A stretch of DNA of 64,000 nucleotides from an uncultured Bacilli bacterium (GCA_934098745.1 CAKOPG010000006.1:13683-77682), one strand, 5' to 3'; shown: positions 53,232-62,112, counted from the stretch's first letter. Numbers and translations are program-made. Notes: generated from the letters alone by a model not told the origin.

Positions 53232-53915
53232 ATGATAAAAAAATTATTACTAAAAATCTTAAAAAAATATCAACGGGTTCTTTTCGTAGGAAGTACTGAT
53301 ATCTTACCCGGACCTCTTTCCAAAGAAGAAGAAACCAAATACGTTGAAATGTCGATGAATAATGATGAGTTTGCCAGAAATAAACTAATTGAACACAACT
53401 TAAGATTAGTAGTCTTTCTAGCCAAAAAATATGATAACACAAAAACAGATTTAGAAGATCTCGTGTCAATTGGAACTATTGGATTAATCAAAGCTGTAAA
53501 TACTTATCGTTTAGATAAAAATATAAAATTAGCAACATATGCCTCACGATGTATTGATAATGAAATTCTAATGTATTTAAGAAAAATAAAAAGAAAGAAA
53601 ACTGAAGTTAGTTTTGAAGACAGCCTCAGCTATGATTCTGATGGCAATGAATTGCATCTAGAGGATGTTTTAGGTACCGATAAAGATATAGTTACCAAAG
53701 GGCTTGATGATGAACTTGATAAAAATATGATGCTGGAAGAAATCAATAAATTAAATCCAAGAGATAAAGAAATAATTGAACTTCGTTATGGATTAAATAG
53801 AAAAAAAGAAATGACTCAAAAAGATGTTGCCAATTTGTTAGGTATAAGTCAGTCATACATTTCAAGAATAGAAAAAAAGGTAATTAAAAAATTAAAAAAC
53901 ATCATAAAAATATAA
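53232..53915 (+). CDS. sigE: RNA polymerase sporulation sigma factor SigE
   Basis: A 227-residue sigma-70-family factor for mother-cell gene expression. Region 2 reads HNLRLVVFLAKKY, DLVSIGTIGLIKAVNTY and KLATYASRCIDNEILMYLR; region 4 reads MTQKDVANLLGISQSYISRIEKKVIKKL. The stretch FVGSTDILPGPLSKEEE aligns with the segment after the pro-sequence of Bacillus SigE. The amphipathic pro-sequence here is only about 15-16 residues (MIKKLLLKILKKYQRV), shorter than the 27 of Bacillus. Gene order with spoIIGA supports the name over sigma-G or -K. Confidence 0.92.
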   Translation: MIKKLLLKILKKYQRVLFVGSTDILPGPLSKEEETKYVEMSMNNDEFARNKLIEHNLRLVVFLAKKYDNTKTDLEDLVSIGTIGLIKAVNTYRLDKNIKLATYASRCIDNEILMYLRKIKRKKTEVSFEDSLSYDSDGNELHLEDVLGTDKDIVTKGLDDELDKNMMLEEINKLNPRDKEIIELRYGLNRKKEMTQKDVANLLGISQSYISRIEKKVIKKLKNIIKI

Positions 53916-53951
53916 AGTTCTTAAAGATGACATAATTCTTTAAGAACTTTT
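53915..53951. terminator. Bidirectional terminator between sigE and the DUF192 gene
   Basis: A perfect 14-bp stem, AAAGTTCTTAAAGA (53915-53928) with TCTTTAAGAACTTT (53938-53951), overlapping the sigE stop and serving both convergent genes. Confidence 0.88.
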
Positions 53952-53957
53952 TAAATA

Positions 53958-54272
53958 TTACTTAATTAAAATTTTTTTTCCTATTGTTATATCAAAATAA
54001 TTAACAGGAAGTTCAATAGTTTTATAAACATTCTTCTTAGGAAGAATTATTTTGTTTTTTCCAAGATTATTAAAATAAAATAAAATAGTATTATCTTTAT
54101 CGCACATAATTACATCAATATTTTCTTTCATAAAAAAAGTATGAATTGCATTACAATTTAGAAATAAAATTGCATGATTTATATTTTTTTTTAGCATAAA
54201 TCCCTTAAAACGTGAAAAAAAAGTTTTACAATTAACAAGAGAAATACTTTTATTGTCATAAATAAGTAGCAT
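53958..54272 (-). CDS. DUF192 family protein
   Basis: A 104-residue protein with the DUF192 pattern: FKGFMLKKNINHAILFL, CNAIHTFFMKENIDVIMCD and a final FDITIGKKI. The family is small, beta-rich and of unknown function; many members are exported but no signal peptide is visible here. GGTGAT stands 4 bp before the ATG at 54272. It converges on sigE. Confidence 0.85.
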   Translation of the reverse strand: MLLIYDNKSISLVNCKTFFSRFKGFMLKKNINHAILFLNCNAIHTFFMKENIDVIMCDKDNTILFYFNNLGKNKIILPKKNVYKTIELPVNYFDITIGKKILIK

Positions 54273-54354
54273 AGTATCACCAAATAAATTGTATCATTTA
54301 GTAATCATTTAGTCCATATTTTTTGAAAAAAAACTTTTAGTTTAATATTATTCG

Positions 54355-54363
54355 TGATATACT
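54355..54363 (+). promoter_or_regulatory. Extended -10 promoter of the DUF4015 gene
   Basis: TGATATACT (54355-54363) with no good -35, 18 bp before the ATG at 54381. Confidence 0.45.
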
Positions 54364-54380
54364 ATAAACAAGGTGATTAT

Positions 54381-56078
54381 ATGACAAATAGAAACAAAAG
54401 GAATAAAAAGAAAAAAGCAAATATAAAAAAAATATTAATATCATTATTCATAATTGTATTTGTTATTATTGGAGTATTTTTTCTAAGTAAAGTCACTAAA
54501 GATAAAATTGTTCTAAAAAATTATTATTTAGGATCTACAAAAAACGAAGTAACTATATATACTTATGATAAAGAGAATAATACCATGAATGAAGCAAATA
54601 ACTTAGTAAGAGGAACAAAAATAAAATCTGATAACAGCTTTTTGGTAATAAATGAAACAAAATATGTTCAGATTATGATAGATGATACAATTTACTATGT
54701 TGATGAAGCCAATTTAACTGAAAAAGAACACGATATAGTAAAAGAAACAGAAAAATATGTACGTACATCTGTTACAATTTACAAAAATAGTGAAGATTCA
54801 AAAATAGCTTCATTTGCAAAAAAAGGAACTAAATTATCCATTTTAGACTATGATAAAATAGAAGAAAATGGTCAAGTATCTATGTATAAAGTGAAGACAG
54901 ACGAAGCTGAAGGATGGGTATATAGTAAATATTTAACAGATAAAGAGGAAGATGCTTTGGCTAACTATAATGAAAATAATACTTATGATATCCATAAAGA
55001 TCGTAAATATAGTCGTGAATTATATGGTGGCAAGGCTTCCACTTTAGACTATTATCCATATGAAAAAAAGGAATTTAAAGACAACCCATTATTAAAAAGT
55101 GCCAAAGCTATGTATTTGAATGCCGGAGCTAACGTTATAAGTCAAATAGATAGTTATTTAGAAATAGCAACTTCAAGCGGAGTAAATGCAATAGTTGTTG
55201 ATTTAAAAGATGGCGCCTTGGCATATCCTATGGAAGTAGCAAAAGAATATTCAATGACCGCATACAATACGGCTATAAATTCCAAAGAGACTTATGAAAA
55301 TGCCATAAAAAAAATAAAAGCTGCTGGTATCTATGTAATAGGGAGAATAGTTGTTTTTAATGATTCACATTATGGAAAAGATCATCCCGAGGATTGCATA
55401 AAGTCATCAGCTTCTACGCAATTATGGCCATCAGCATATGCTAGAGGAGCATGGGAATATAACGTTGAATTAGCTAAACAAGCAATTCATGACATGGGCT
55501 TCAATGAGATTCAATTTGATTATGTTAGATTTCCTGAGCAAGCATACAATATGTCACAAAGTAGTAGCACAGATTTTAAGAATAAATACAACGAAGAAAA
55601 AGCTGAAGCTGTACAAAATTTCTTATTTTATGCTGCTGACCAAATACATAAAGAAAACGTTTATTTATCAGTGGACGTTTTCGGAGAATGCTCTGGAACT
55701 TATGTTACATCATATGGTCAATATTGGCCTGCAATTTCAAATATAGTAGATGTTATAAGTTCTATGCCTTATACTGATCACTTTGGAAGAACAATTGATA
55801 CTTGGAGTAATGCTTATCAAACAGTAAATAATTGGGCTAAAGGTGCCGTTGAAAGGCAAAAAGAAATACCTTCACCAGCCGTCGCTAGAACTTGGATTAC
55901 GGCATATGATACCCCATATTGGAGTCCTAAAGTAACATATGATGCTACAAAAATAAGTGATCAAGCTAGAGCCTTGGTAGATGCAGGCCTTAATGGCGGT
56001 TTTATTACTTGGAACTCTTCTTCAAATATCAATAAATATCGCCAAATCCAATCAGCGTTCAAAGAAAATTATAGTTAA
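54381..56078 (+). CDS. Membrane-anchored DUF4015 glycoside-hydrolase-like protein with SH3 domain
   Basis: A 565-residue protein. A basic start (RNKRNKKKKANIKKI) leads into one membrane helix at about residues 22-43. An SH3-like region follows (TSVTIYKNSEDSKIASFAKKGTKL, EGWVYSKYL near 150-200). The putative glycosyl-hydrolase TIM barrel (DUF4015, PF13200) spans 240-560, with VNAIVVDLKDG, IGRIVVFND, IQFDYVRFP and VDVFGECSG. It probably acts on a wall or surface polysaccharide outside the membrane. The ATG at 54381 follows AAGGTGAT; an in-frame ATG at 54354 falls in the promoter. Confidence 0.88.
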   Translation: MTNRNKRNKKKKANIKKILISLFIIVFVIIGVFFLSKVTKDKIVLKNYYLGSTKNEVTIYTYDKENNTMNEANNLVRGTKIKSDNSFLVINETKYVQIMIDDTIYYVDEANLTEKEHDIVKETEKYVRTSVTIYKNSEDSKIASFAKKGTKLSILDYDKIEENGQVSMYKVKTDEAEGWVYSKYLTDKEEDALANYNENNTYDIHKDRKYSRELYGGKASTLDYYPYEKKEFKDNPLLKSAKAMYLNAGANVISQIDSYLEIATSSGVNAIVVDLKDGALAYPMEVAKEYSMTAYNTAINSKETYENAIKKIKAAGIYVIGRIVVFNDSHYGKDHPEDCIKSSASTQLWPSAYARGAWEYNVELAKQAIHDMGFNEIQFDYVRFPEQAYNMSQSSSTDFKNKYNEEKAEAVQNFLFYAADQIHKENVYLSVDVFGECSGTYVTSYGQYWPAISNIVDVISSMPYTDHFGRTIDTWSNAYQTVNNWAKGAVERQKEIPSPAVARTWITAYDTPYWSPKVTYDATKISDQARALVDAGLNGGFITWNSSSNINKYRQIQSAFKENYS

Positions 56079-56089
56079 TGGAGGAATTT

Positions 56090-56365
56090 ATGAATATAGA
56101 AGTAGGTAATAAAAAATATGAATTAATAAAAAATTATAAAGAAGCCTTTGATATGGAGGATTTTATATCAAAATGTACTGATTATTTTTACGATTATGAT
56201 TACATTGTCGGAGATATTGCATACGGAAAGTTAAGATTAAAAGGTTTTTATGAAGAAAAGTCAAAAAAAGTTAATAAAATTAATAATATTAAAGATTTGT
56301 CAAAATACTTAGAAAACAATTGTGCACCCGACTGCAAGTACTTTGTTGTAAAAAAAATTAAATAA
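56090..56365 (+). CDS. yutD: YutD-like (DUF1027) protein
   Basis: A 91-residue cytosolic protein with the DUF1027 core YDYIVGDIAYGKLRLKGFY and cysteines at CAPDCKYF. Function unknown; conserved through Bacilli. GGAGG at 56081 lies 4 bp before the ATG at 56090, so this start is preferred to the ATG at 56078, which overlaps the preceding stop. Co-transcribed with the glycosidase-like gene. Confidence 0.88.
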   Translation: MNIEVGNKKYELIKNYKEAFDMEDFISKCTDYFYDYDYIVGDIAYGKLRLKGFYEEKSKKVNKINNIKDLSKYLENNCAPDCKYFVVKKIK

Positions 56366-56376
56366 TATACCTTACG

Positions 56377-56407
56377 TATTGATTAAAAAAAATCAATATG
56401 ATATAAT
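56377..56407 (+). promoter_or_regulatory. Promoter with inverted repeat, first camelysin-like gene
   Basis: TTGATT (56379-56384), 17-bp spacer, TATAAT (56402-56407) with TGA in front. An inverted repeat TATTGATT-N6-AATCAATA (56377-56398) covers the -35 and spacer, a possible repressor site; it could also be a weak hairpin ending yutD transcripts, though no T run follows. Confidence 0.6.
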
Positions 56408-56433
56408 CTAATTATGATAAAGGAGTGAATTAC

Positions 56434-56991
56434 ATGGATAAGAAAAAATTAATAGGAACCGTTATAGGGGTAATTTTCTTTGTAGTACTAATTGCTGGAG
56501 CAACATTTGCTTGGTTGACATTCAATGCAACAGTTACTAATGGTAATTATAATACTAAAACAGGAAACTTTTTGATTAATTATACAAAAGGGGAAAACAT
56601 TACTGATGTTCCAATAACAACTGTTGCCAGTGCTTCTGCAGTTACAACAAGTGACGCACAAACTGTTATTGTAAAAGCAGGAAAAAATGCCACAACCGCA
56701 CCAAACGGAAATTTAACAATTAAATTAAAAACTGATACCACAAACACTAGTCTTGACTTAACAACAGGTGCTTTAAAGTATGCTGTATCAATAGCTGGAG
56801 CTGCCCCAACAGAAATAAAATCTGTTACTACCACAGACGATTTGACATTAGTTGATAGTTATACCCTAACAAGCACTACACAAGTTGAATTTACAGTTTA
56901 TTTCTGGCTAGATTCAAGCACAATTACATCAACAGATATGGGCAAAACATACAGTGGATATATTGATGCATCTGCAATTCAAGTAGAGTAG
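56434..56991 (+). CDS. Exported camelysin/TasA-like protein A
   Basis: A 185-residue exported protein. The N-terminus has a long hydrophobic segment ending AGATFAWLTFNATV, like the signal region of camelysin (CalY)/TasA proteins cleaved by SipW-type peptidases. The mature part is threonine-rich beta-sheet with repeated TTDT, TTVAS and LTS patterns, and near the end VYFWLDSS...YSGYID, a motif shared with three other proteins at 57010, 62177 and 62768. No cysteine, no sortase signal. The ATG at 56434 follows AAAGGAGTG. Fibre or matrix subunit is an inference. Confidence 0.78.
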   Translation: MDKKKLIGTVIGVIFFVVLIAGATFAWLTFNATVTNGNYNTKTGNFLINYTKGENITDVPITTVASASAVTTSDAQTVIVKAGKNATTAPNGNLTIKLKTDTTNTSLDLTTGALKYAVSIAGAAPTEIKSVTTTDDLTLVDSYTLTSTTQVEFTVYFWLDSSTITSTDMGKTYSGYIDASAIQVE

Positions 56992-57009
56992 TGAAGGAAG
57001 GAATAAAAT

Positions 57010-57657
57010 ATGAAAAATAATGTAAAAACAATAATTTCAGTAGTTGCAGTATTAGCAATTATAGCTATTGTCGGCGGTGGAACATATGCATATTGGTCTT
57101 GGAGTACTACCGAAGAACAAAGAACACTAGTTACTATCAGTATAAAAGGAGGAACGATGAAAATTGATGGTGGTGGAAACATTTCTACTACTGAAAGATC
57201 ATTGGTCCCTACAACATGTACCAACACATCATCAGCTATCCAAAGAAAAATAAAGGTAGATAGTGACAATCAAACAAATATGGCCATGACAGAGTCATTG
57301 CAATTAAAAGTTGATGCTTTAACCCCTGCCCAAGGAACCCTAACAACAACTAATAAAGCTAGTTTAAAGTGGGTACTTGTAGAACTAGCTAACGAAAGTG
57401 AATATACTAGTAGTACTTGGAAAGGTTGTACTACCACAACAAATAGTGGAAATTTTAGCAATTATGCCACAGGTAATACTATTACATTAAAAACTTCAAG
57501 CATTGCCGCTGGAACATCTTCAACAAAATACTACGAATTGTATATTTGGTTAGATTCAAGTTATCAACACACAAATGTTGGAACAACCCAATCAGACCCA
57601 ATGCAAAATTTAACATTAAATTTAAGTTGGACAGGTATGTTAGAACAAAATCATTAA
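57010..57657 (+). CDS. Exported camelysin/TasA-like protein B
   Basis: A 215-residue exported protein 18 bp after protein A, with GAAGGAAGG before the ATG. Hydrophobic start (IISVVAVLAIIAIVGGGTYAYWSWS) then a threonine- and serine-rich body. Cysteines appear in TTCTN and KGCTTT, so a disulfide is possible. The C-terminal LYIWLDSS and LNLSWTG recall protein A. It lacks the E5 residue of type IV pilins, so it is not a conventional prepilin although prepilin peptidase is encoded nearby. Followed by a terminator. Confidence 0.75.
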   Translation: MKNNVKTIISVVAVLAIIAIVGGGTYAYWSWSTTEEQRTLVTISIKGGTMKIDGGGNISTTERSLVPTTCTNTSSAIQRKIKVDSDNQTNMAMTESLQLKVDALTPAQGTLTTTNKASLKWVLVELANESEYTSSTWKGCTTTTNSGNFSNYATGNTITLKTSSIAAGTSSTKYYELYIWLDSSYQHTNVGTTQSDPMQNLTLNLSWTGMLEQNH

Positions 57658-57697
57658 TAAGCGATTAAAATTCTTAATTATTTATGAATGAATTATC

Positions 57698-57727
57698 AGA
57701 GTATTGATCAAGTCAATGCTCTTTTTT
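57698..57727 (+). terminator. Terminator after protein B
   Basis: AGAGTATTGA (57698-57707) with TCAATGCTCT (57713-57722), one T-G pair, then TTTTTT. Confidence 0.85.
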
Positions 57728-57762
57728 ACATAGATTATAAATTATTAAAAAAATTGTATTTT

Positions 57763-57784
57763 AAAAAAGCACTCATTTGAGTGC
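57763..57784 (-). terminator. Terminator of the yqfQ-like gene
   Basis: GCACTC/GAGTGC around ATTT (57769-57784), followed on the minus strand by a T run (57768-57763). Confidence 0.75.
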
Positions 57785-57810
57785 AATATTTTCCTACTAA
57801 TGATTAAGCT

Positions 57811-58236
57811 TTATATAAAGAAATTAGGGTAATTAGCATCAACATTGTCATTAGAATTAATATTCTTTTGATTATCATCAACAATTATCTTGTTCTTAGA
57901 AAAAGTACTTTGATGCGCACTACTAGTATTATTATTTGTTAAACTTGAATTCTTAGAAACAGTCTCGCTTCCAAAGGCTTTTGCTAATTTAAACATAGAT
58001 TTCATATTATTAATCATCGGTTTTGTTTGCCTAATTAATGGTATTGTTTGATTAACGACGTTTAAAGTTTTATTAGCTCCACTTAAAAGACCACCCCAAT
58101 TAAATGATTTAATACTACTTCCTAATCTTCCAAAAATGCCTAAATTACGTGTCATAGGCATAGACATATTCATTAGTGGTGGGTAACCAAATCCCATTCC
58201 TCCCATACTGGGTATAAAATATCTTCCCGGATTCAT
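57811..58236 (-). CDS. yqfQ: YqfQ/VrrA-like protein
   Basis: A 141-residue protein resembling Bacillus YqfQ (VrrA-like): a glycine/methionine/proline-rich start (MNPGRYFIPSMGGMGFGYPP), then the conserved block LLSGANKTLNVVNQTIPLIRQTKPMINNMKSMFKLAKAF with the tail disordered and asparagine/serine-rich. Function unknown. The ATG at 58236 lies 8 bp after AAAGGG; in-frame ATGs at 58242 and 58275 sit too close to or upstream of that site. Divergent from pilC. Confidence 0.75.
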   Translation of the reverse strand: MNPGRYFIPSMGGMGFGYPPLMNMSMPMTRNLGIFGRLGSSIKSFNWGGLLSGANKTLNVVNQTIPLIRQTKPMINNMKSMFKLAKAFGSETVSKNSSLTNNNTSSAHQSTFSKNKIIVDDNQKNINSNDNVDANYPNFFI

Positions 58237-58343
58237 ATACATATCCCTTTCTAAAATAATATATGTAAATATCAAAAAAAAGTTTAAAAAAACTTATATT
58301 TATGATACAATTAAGTAGAAATAGAAAATAAAAGGTGGTTAAA

Positions 58344-59717
58344 ATGAATAATCAAAACCAAATTAATCCAGGTATTAACAACAATGTACCATTAAATAAT
58401 ATTCCAAACAACATGACTCCACCTACTAATAATAATGGACAAAATAATAAAAAAACAATAATAACCGATTTTGGAAAAACTAAACCACAGGGACAAAAAT
58501 TAAAAAGATTTAAATACAAAATAAAAGAATCGGGTGGTAGTATTGTTGAAAGTTTTTTTGATGCCGAAACCAAGATGGATGTAGAGTCATTTTTACTTAA
58601 TAAGGGAAATGAAATAATATCAATTGAAGAAGATAAATTATCTACTAGTTTAGGATTAGCAAACTTAGCAACTACAAGAAAACTGTCAGCTAAAGAATTA
58701 AATTTCTTTTTAACACAGCTATCAACATACGTAAAATCAGGTATTCCATTATTAGATTCTATGGAAATACTTAGCCGACAAAGTAAAAATAAAAATGTTC
58801 AAATGTTATATAAAAAGATTGTTTTCGATTTAAATAGAGGATTATCTTTTAGTAACTGTTTAGAGAAACAAGGAAAAGTCTTTCCTAAAATGCTAATTAA
58901 TATGTTAAAAACATCCGAAATGACAGGTGATTTAACAGGCGTATTAGACGATATGGCTGCATATTACAAAAGACAAGACAGTAATCGCAAACAGATAATT
59001 AGTGCTATGACTTATCCATCAGTTTTAATGGTTTTTGCTGTCGCTGTATTAACCTTTGTTATCACATACGTTGTACCGTCATTTACCAAAATGTATGAAT
59101 CAGCTGGTTCAAAGTTACCAGGAATTACTCAAGTAATAATGAATATAAGTACATATGTTATAAACAATTGGTATTATATTGTAGCAATCGTCGCTACTAT
59201 TGTTATAATATTTACTCTTATGTACAAATCATCTACAAAATTCAAATATGCCATGCAATATATATCTATGCATATACCGATTGTTAAAGATATTATAAAA
59301 TATAATCAATTAGTAACATTTACGAGTACTTTTGCTACATTAATTAGACATGATGTTTTTATCACTGATAGTATGGATATATTAAGTAAAATAACTGAAA
59401 ATGAAATATATAAAAAGATAATTGATGATGCAATAGTAAATTTGAGTAAAGGTAACGGAGTTTCTGTAGCTTTCAAAGGTAACTGGGCTTTTCCGGAAAC
59501 GGCATATGAAATGTTAGTTACTGGAGAAAAAACTGGTAAATTAGGAGAAATGATGGAACATGTTGCCGAGTATTATCAAGAAGAACAAACCAATATTATT
59601 GCTAGATTAAAAAGCCTTATAGAACCTATCATGATTGTTTTACTTGCCATAATAGTTGGTGTTATCCTTTTAGCAGTAGTAGTGCCAATGTTTGACATAT
59701 ATAGCACCATCATTTAA
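58344..59717 (+). CDS. pilC: PilC/GspF-family inner-membrane pilus assembly protein
   Basis: A 457-residue polytopic platform protein of type IV pilus, type II secretion or competence pseudopilus systems. After an asparagine-rich low-complexity start (about 45 residues) comes a small PilC-type N-domain (FKYKIKESGGSIVESFFDAE), then two GspF repeats: LNFFLTQLSTYVKSGIPLLDSMEIL near residue 115 and TFTSTFATLIRHDVFITDSMDIL near 325, each followed by hydrophobic helices. The partner ATPase PilB is not in the window. The ATG at 58344 follows AAAGGTGG; a GTG at 58335 lies in that site. pilD follows 9 bp later. Confidence 0.9.
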   Translation: MNNQNQINPGINNNVPLNNIPNNMTPPTNNNGQNNKKTIITDFGKTKPQGQKLKRFKYKIKESGGSIVESFFDAETKMDVESFLLNKGNEIISIEEDKLSTSLGLANLATTRKLSAKELNFFLTQLSTYVKSGIPLLDSMEILSRQSKNKNVQMLYKKIVFDLNRGLSFSNCLEKQGKVFPKMLINMLKTSEMTGDLTGVLDDMAAYYKRQDSNRKQIISAMTYPSVLMVFAVAVLTFVITYVVPSFTKMYESAGSKLPGITQVIMNISTYVINNWYYIVAIVATIVIIFTLMYKSSTKFKYAMQYISMHIPIVKDIIKYNQLVTFTSTFATLIRHDVFITDSMDILSKITENEIYKKIIDDAIVNLSKGNGVSVAFKGNWAFPETAYEMLVTGEKTGKLGEMMEHVAEYYQEEQTNIIARLKSLIEPIMIVLLAIIVGVILLAVVVPMFDIYSTII

Positions 59718-59726
59718 GGAGAAGTT

Positions 59727-60491
59727 ATGGAAAAAATTTATTTAATTACATTCTTTATATTAGGTAGCATTATGGGCTCATTTTATCACGTTTTAGCAAC
59801 AAGATTATCAAAATCAGGTTCCATAATCAAACCATCATCACACTGTGAAAATTGTAATCACCAATTAAAATGGTATGAATTAATTCCTATTTTATCATAC
59901 GTTATCCAAAAGGGTAGATGTCGTAAATGTCATACAAAGTTACCCCTCAGCTATATTTTAATAGAAATATGCACCGGTATTCTTTTTGCTGTTTGCTATC
60001 ATGTTTTTGGATTCAGCCTTAAATTAATTGAAGCTCTAATATTTGTATCAAGCTTAATAACAATAATTGTCAGTGATATAGAGTATATGATAATTTTAGA
60101 TGAGGTTTTAGTATTTGCTTCCTTTGGAATAATAATATTAAAAATAATTGATGTAGGACTATATGGAGCAGCCTTAAGTGTCGCTGCGGGCCTTGGAGCC
60201 TTTTTGACCATGATTCTGATAAAGAAAATAGGAGATATCATATTTAAACAAGAATCACTTGGTGGTGGAGACATCAAATTAATGTTCTTAATAGGATTAG
60301 TTATTGGTTATCCTATGGCAATCTGTAACATATTTTTTGCAACATTTATAGCTTTTCCAATAGCTTTAACCTTGCTTATATTTAAAAAAGATAACATAAT
60401 TCCCTTTGGACCATTTCTAAGTATGTCAGCCATTATTCTATATATATGGGGAATTAACTTTACAGAAATTATTACCTATCTTATTACCTAA
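59727..60491 (+). CDS. pilD: Prepilin peptidase (type IV leader peptidase)
   Basis: A 254-residue membrane aspartic protease and N-methylase that cleaves prepilins. The cytoplasmic zinc motif uses paired CxxC (CENCNHQLKWYE and CRKCHTKLPLSY, residues 37-75). The catalytic aspartates lie in VSDIEYMIILD and GGGDIKLMF (the GxGD motif). About seven membrane helices fill the rest. In competence terms it equals ComC. The nearby exported proteins are not classical prepilins, so its substrates are unknown. Confidence 0.92.
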   Translation: MEKIYLITFFILGSIMGSFYHVLATRLSKSGSIIKPSSHCENCNHQLKWYELIPILSYVIQKGRCRKCHTKLPLSYILIEICTGILFAVCYHVFGFSLKLIEALIFVSSLITIIVSDIEYMIILDEVLVFASFGIIILKIIDVGLYGAALSVAAGLGAFLTMILIKKIGDIIFKQESLGGGDIKLMFLIGLVIGYPMAICNIFFATFIAFPIALTLLIFKKDNIIPFGPFLSMSAIILYIWGINFTEIITYLIT

Positions 60492-60514
60492 AAAAAGAAA
60501 AGGAGATTATCAAT

Positions 60515-60991
60515 ATGAGAAAAAAAATAATTATTATAAGTATAATATCTGTAATGGCAATATGCCTAATATCTCTTTATTCCACGTTTGCATTCAACGA
60601 AGAAGAAAATAAATTACCAGATTCATCTGCCGATTATAATTTGATATACAGCCTCAAAGAAAAGTCCAATAAACAAGTAACCATTAATAAAGGAGAAGAA
60701 AAATATCTTGATATTACATTGAATAATACGTATAATTCGACTGTTAAATATGGTATATATTATTACTTAATAGATTCCAAAAAAATACCAGAGAATTTTA
60801 CTATTACCCTTGCGGAAGACTCACAAGATACTTTAAGTAATATCATAAATCCCAATAAGACCAGAAACATTTCTCTTAAAATAAAGAATGATTCTAATTA
60901 TTCTGTACAACTTATTATTGGAGCCCTTGTAGGTTTTGAAAATGGTAATATAGAAGATCTACTCCAAGAAGGAGAAATTTTAGTAAAATAA
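60515..60991 (+). CDS. Uncharacterised exported protein in the pilC-pilD operon
   Basis: A 158-residue protein with a hydrophobic N-terminus (KIIIISIISVMAICLISLYSTFAF) and a hydrophilic mature part with beta-sandwich character (KYLDITLNNTYNSTVKYGIYYYL, NISLKIKNDSNYSVQLIIGAL). The STFAF end of the hydrophobic segment recalls the TFA signal region of the camelysin-like proteins around it, but the WLDSS/FSGYI motif is missing. AAAGGAG precedes the ATG. gapA follows by 20 bp. Confidence 0.72.
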   Translation: MRKKIIIISIISVMAICLISLYSTFAFNEEENKLPDSSADYNLIYSLKEKSNKQVTINKGEEKYLDITLNNTYNSTVKYGIYYYLIDSKKIPENFTITLAEDSQDTLSNIINPNKTRNISLKIKNDSNYSVQLIIGALVGFENGNIEDLLQEGEILVK

Positions 60992-61011
60992 TAAAAGAAA
61001 GGATGATTAAT

Positions 61012-62004
61012 ATGAAAAAAATAGCTATTAATGGCTTTGGAAGAATAGGAAGATTAGTTTTTCGTATTATTGAAGAAGAATCTGATTTAGAAGTTGTGGC
61101 AATAAATGATTTATCAACACCAGAAGAATTAGCATATCTCTTAAAATATGATACTAATCATAGGGGATACAAAAAAGAAATAACATATGATTCAGAAAAT
61201 ATATATGTATCTGGACGAAAAATACATATTTATAAAGAAATGGATCCAATAAACTTACCATGGGAACGCGAAGAAATTGATGTTGTTCTAGAATGTACTG
61301 GTAAATTCACTGATAAAGAAAAGGCCATGGCTCATATCAAAGCCGGCGCCAAAAAAGTTTTAATATCAGCTCCCGGCAAAGGAGAAATGAAAACGATCGT
61401 ATATAACGTAAATAATGACATCTTAGACGATAGTGATATCATCGTATCTGCAGCTTCTTGTACAACTAACTGTCTAGCCCCTGTATTAAAAGTTTTAGAT
61501 GACAATTTTAAAATTATAAAAGGTAATATGACTACAATTCATGCCTATACTAATGACCAAGTAACCTTAGATGTTCCACATAAAAAAGGAATCCTAGAAA
61601 GAAGAGGACGTGCTTGTGCTATGAACATGGTTCCAACATCGACAGGTGCAGCTAAAGCAATAGGAAAAGTCTTACCTAAATTAGATGGCAAAATACTAGG
61701 TTCTGCTATTAGAGTACCTGTATCAGATGGTTCCCTAATAGACTTAGTAGTAGAACTATCTAAAAATACTACCAAAGAAGAAATTAATGAAGTATTTAAA
61801 AGAAACGCCAACGAAACATTACATTACACCAAAGATCCAATCGTATCATCTGATATTATTTCATCAACCTGTGGAGCTACAATAGATGCTAATCTAACAA
61901 ACATTATCGACGTTGATAATAAACAATTAGTTCACATCGTAGCATGGTATGATAATGAAATGGGCTATTCATATCAAATGGTAAGAACACTTCATGAACT
62001 TTAA
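61012..62004 (+). CDS. gapA: Glyceraldehyde-3-phosphate dehydrogenase
   Basis: The NAD-dependent glycolytic enzyme, 330 residues. NAD-binding INGFGRIGRLVFR and D in AINDLSTPEEL (preference for NAD), catalytic cysteine in SAASCTTNCLAPVLKVL, NMVPTSTGAAKAIGKVLP, and WYDNEMGYSYQMV at the end. The ATG at 61012 follows AAAGGATG at 7 bp; an ATG at 61003 overlaps that site. No promoter or terminator is seen between the upstream exported-protein gene and gapA, so it may be read from the pilC operon. Confidence 0.97.
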   Translation: MKKIAINGFGRIGRLVFRIIEEESDLEVVAINDLSTPEELAYLLKYDTNHRGYKKEITYDSENIYVSGRKIHIYKEMDPINLPWEREEIDVVLECTGKFTDKEKAMAHIKAGAKKVLISAPGKGEMKTIVYNVNNDILDDSDIIVSAASCTTNCLAPVLKVLDDNFKIIKGNMTTIHAYTNDQVTLDVPHKKGILERRGRACAMNMVPTSTGAAKAIGKVLPKLDGKILGSAIRVPVSDGSLIDLVVELSKNTTKEEINEVFKRNANETLHYTKDPIVSSDIISSTCGATIDANLTNIIDVDNKQLVHIVAWYDNEMGYSYQMVRTLHEL

Positions 62005-62011
62005 ATAAAGT

Positions 62012-62045
62012 AGTCTCTATTAACAATAATATAGAGACTTTTTTC
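62012..62045 (+). terminator. gapA terminator
   Basis: AGTCTCTAT (62012-62020) with ATAGAGACT (62031-62039), ten-base loop, T run. Confidence 0.85.
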
Positions 62046-62112
62046 ATCCATTTTATTATACTAAAATATTAATTTACACCATTAAATTACTCTAAAAAAA
62101 GAATATACAATA

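Noticed and set aside
56425..57657. Proteins A and B as classical type IV prepilins
   Set aside because: They lack the glycine-cleavage site followed by F and E5 of prepilins; the hydrophobic segment ends in AGATFA or GGGTYA as in camelysin-type signals.
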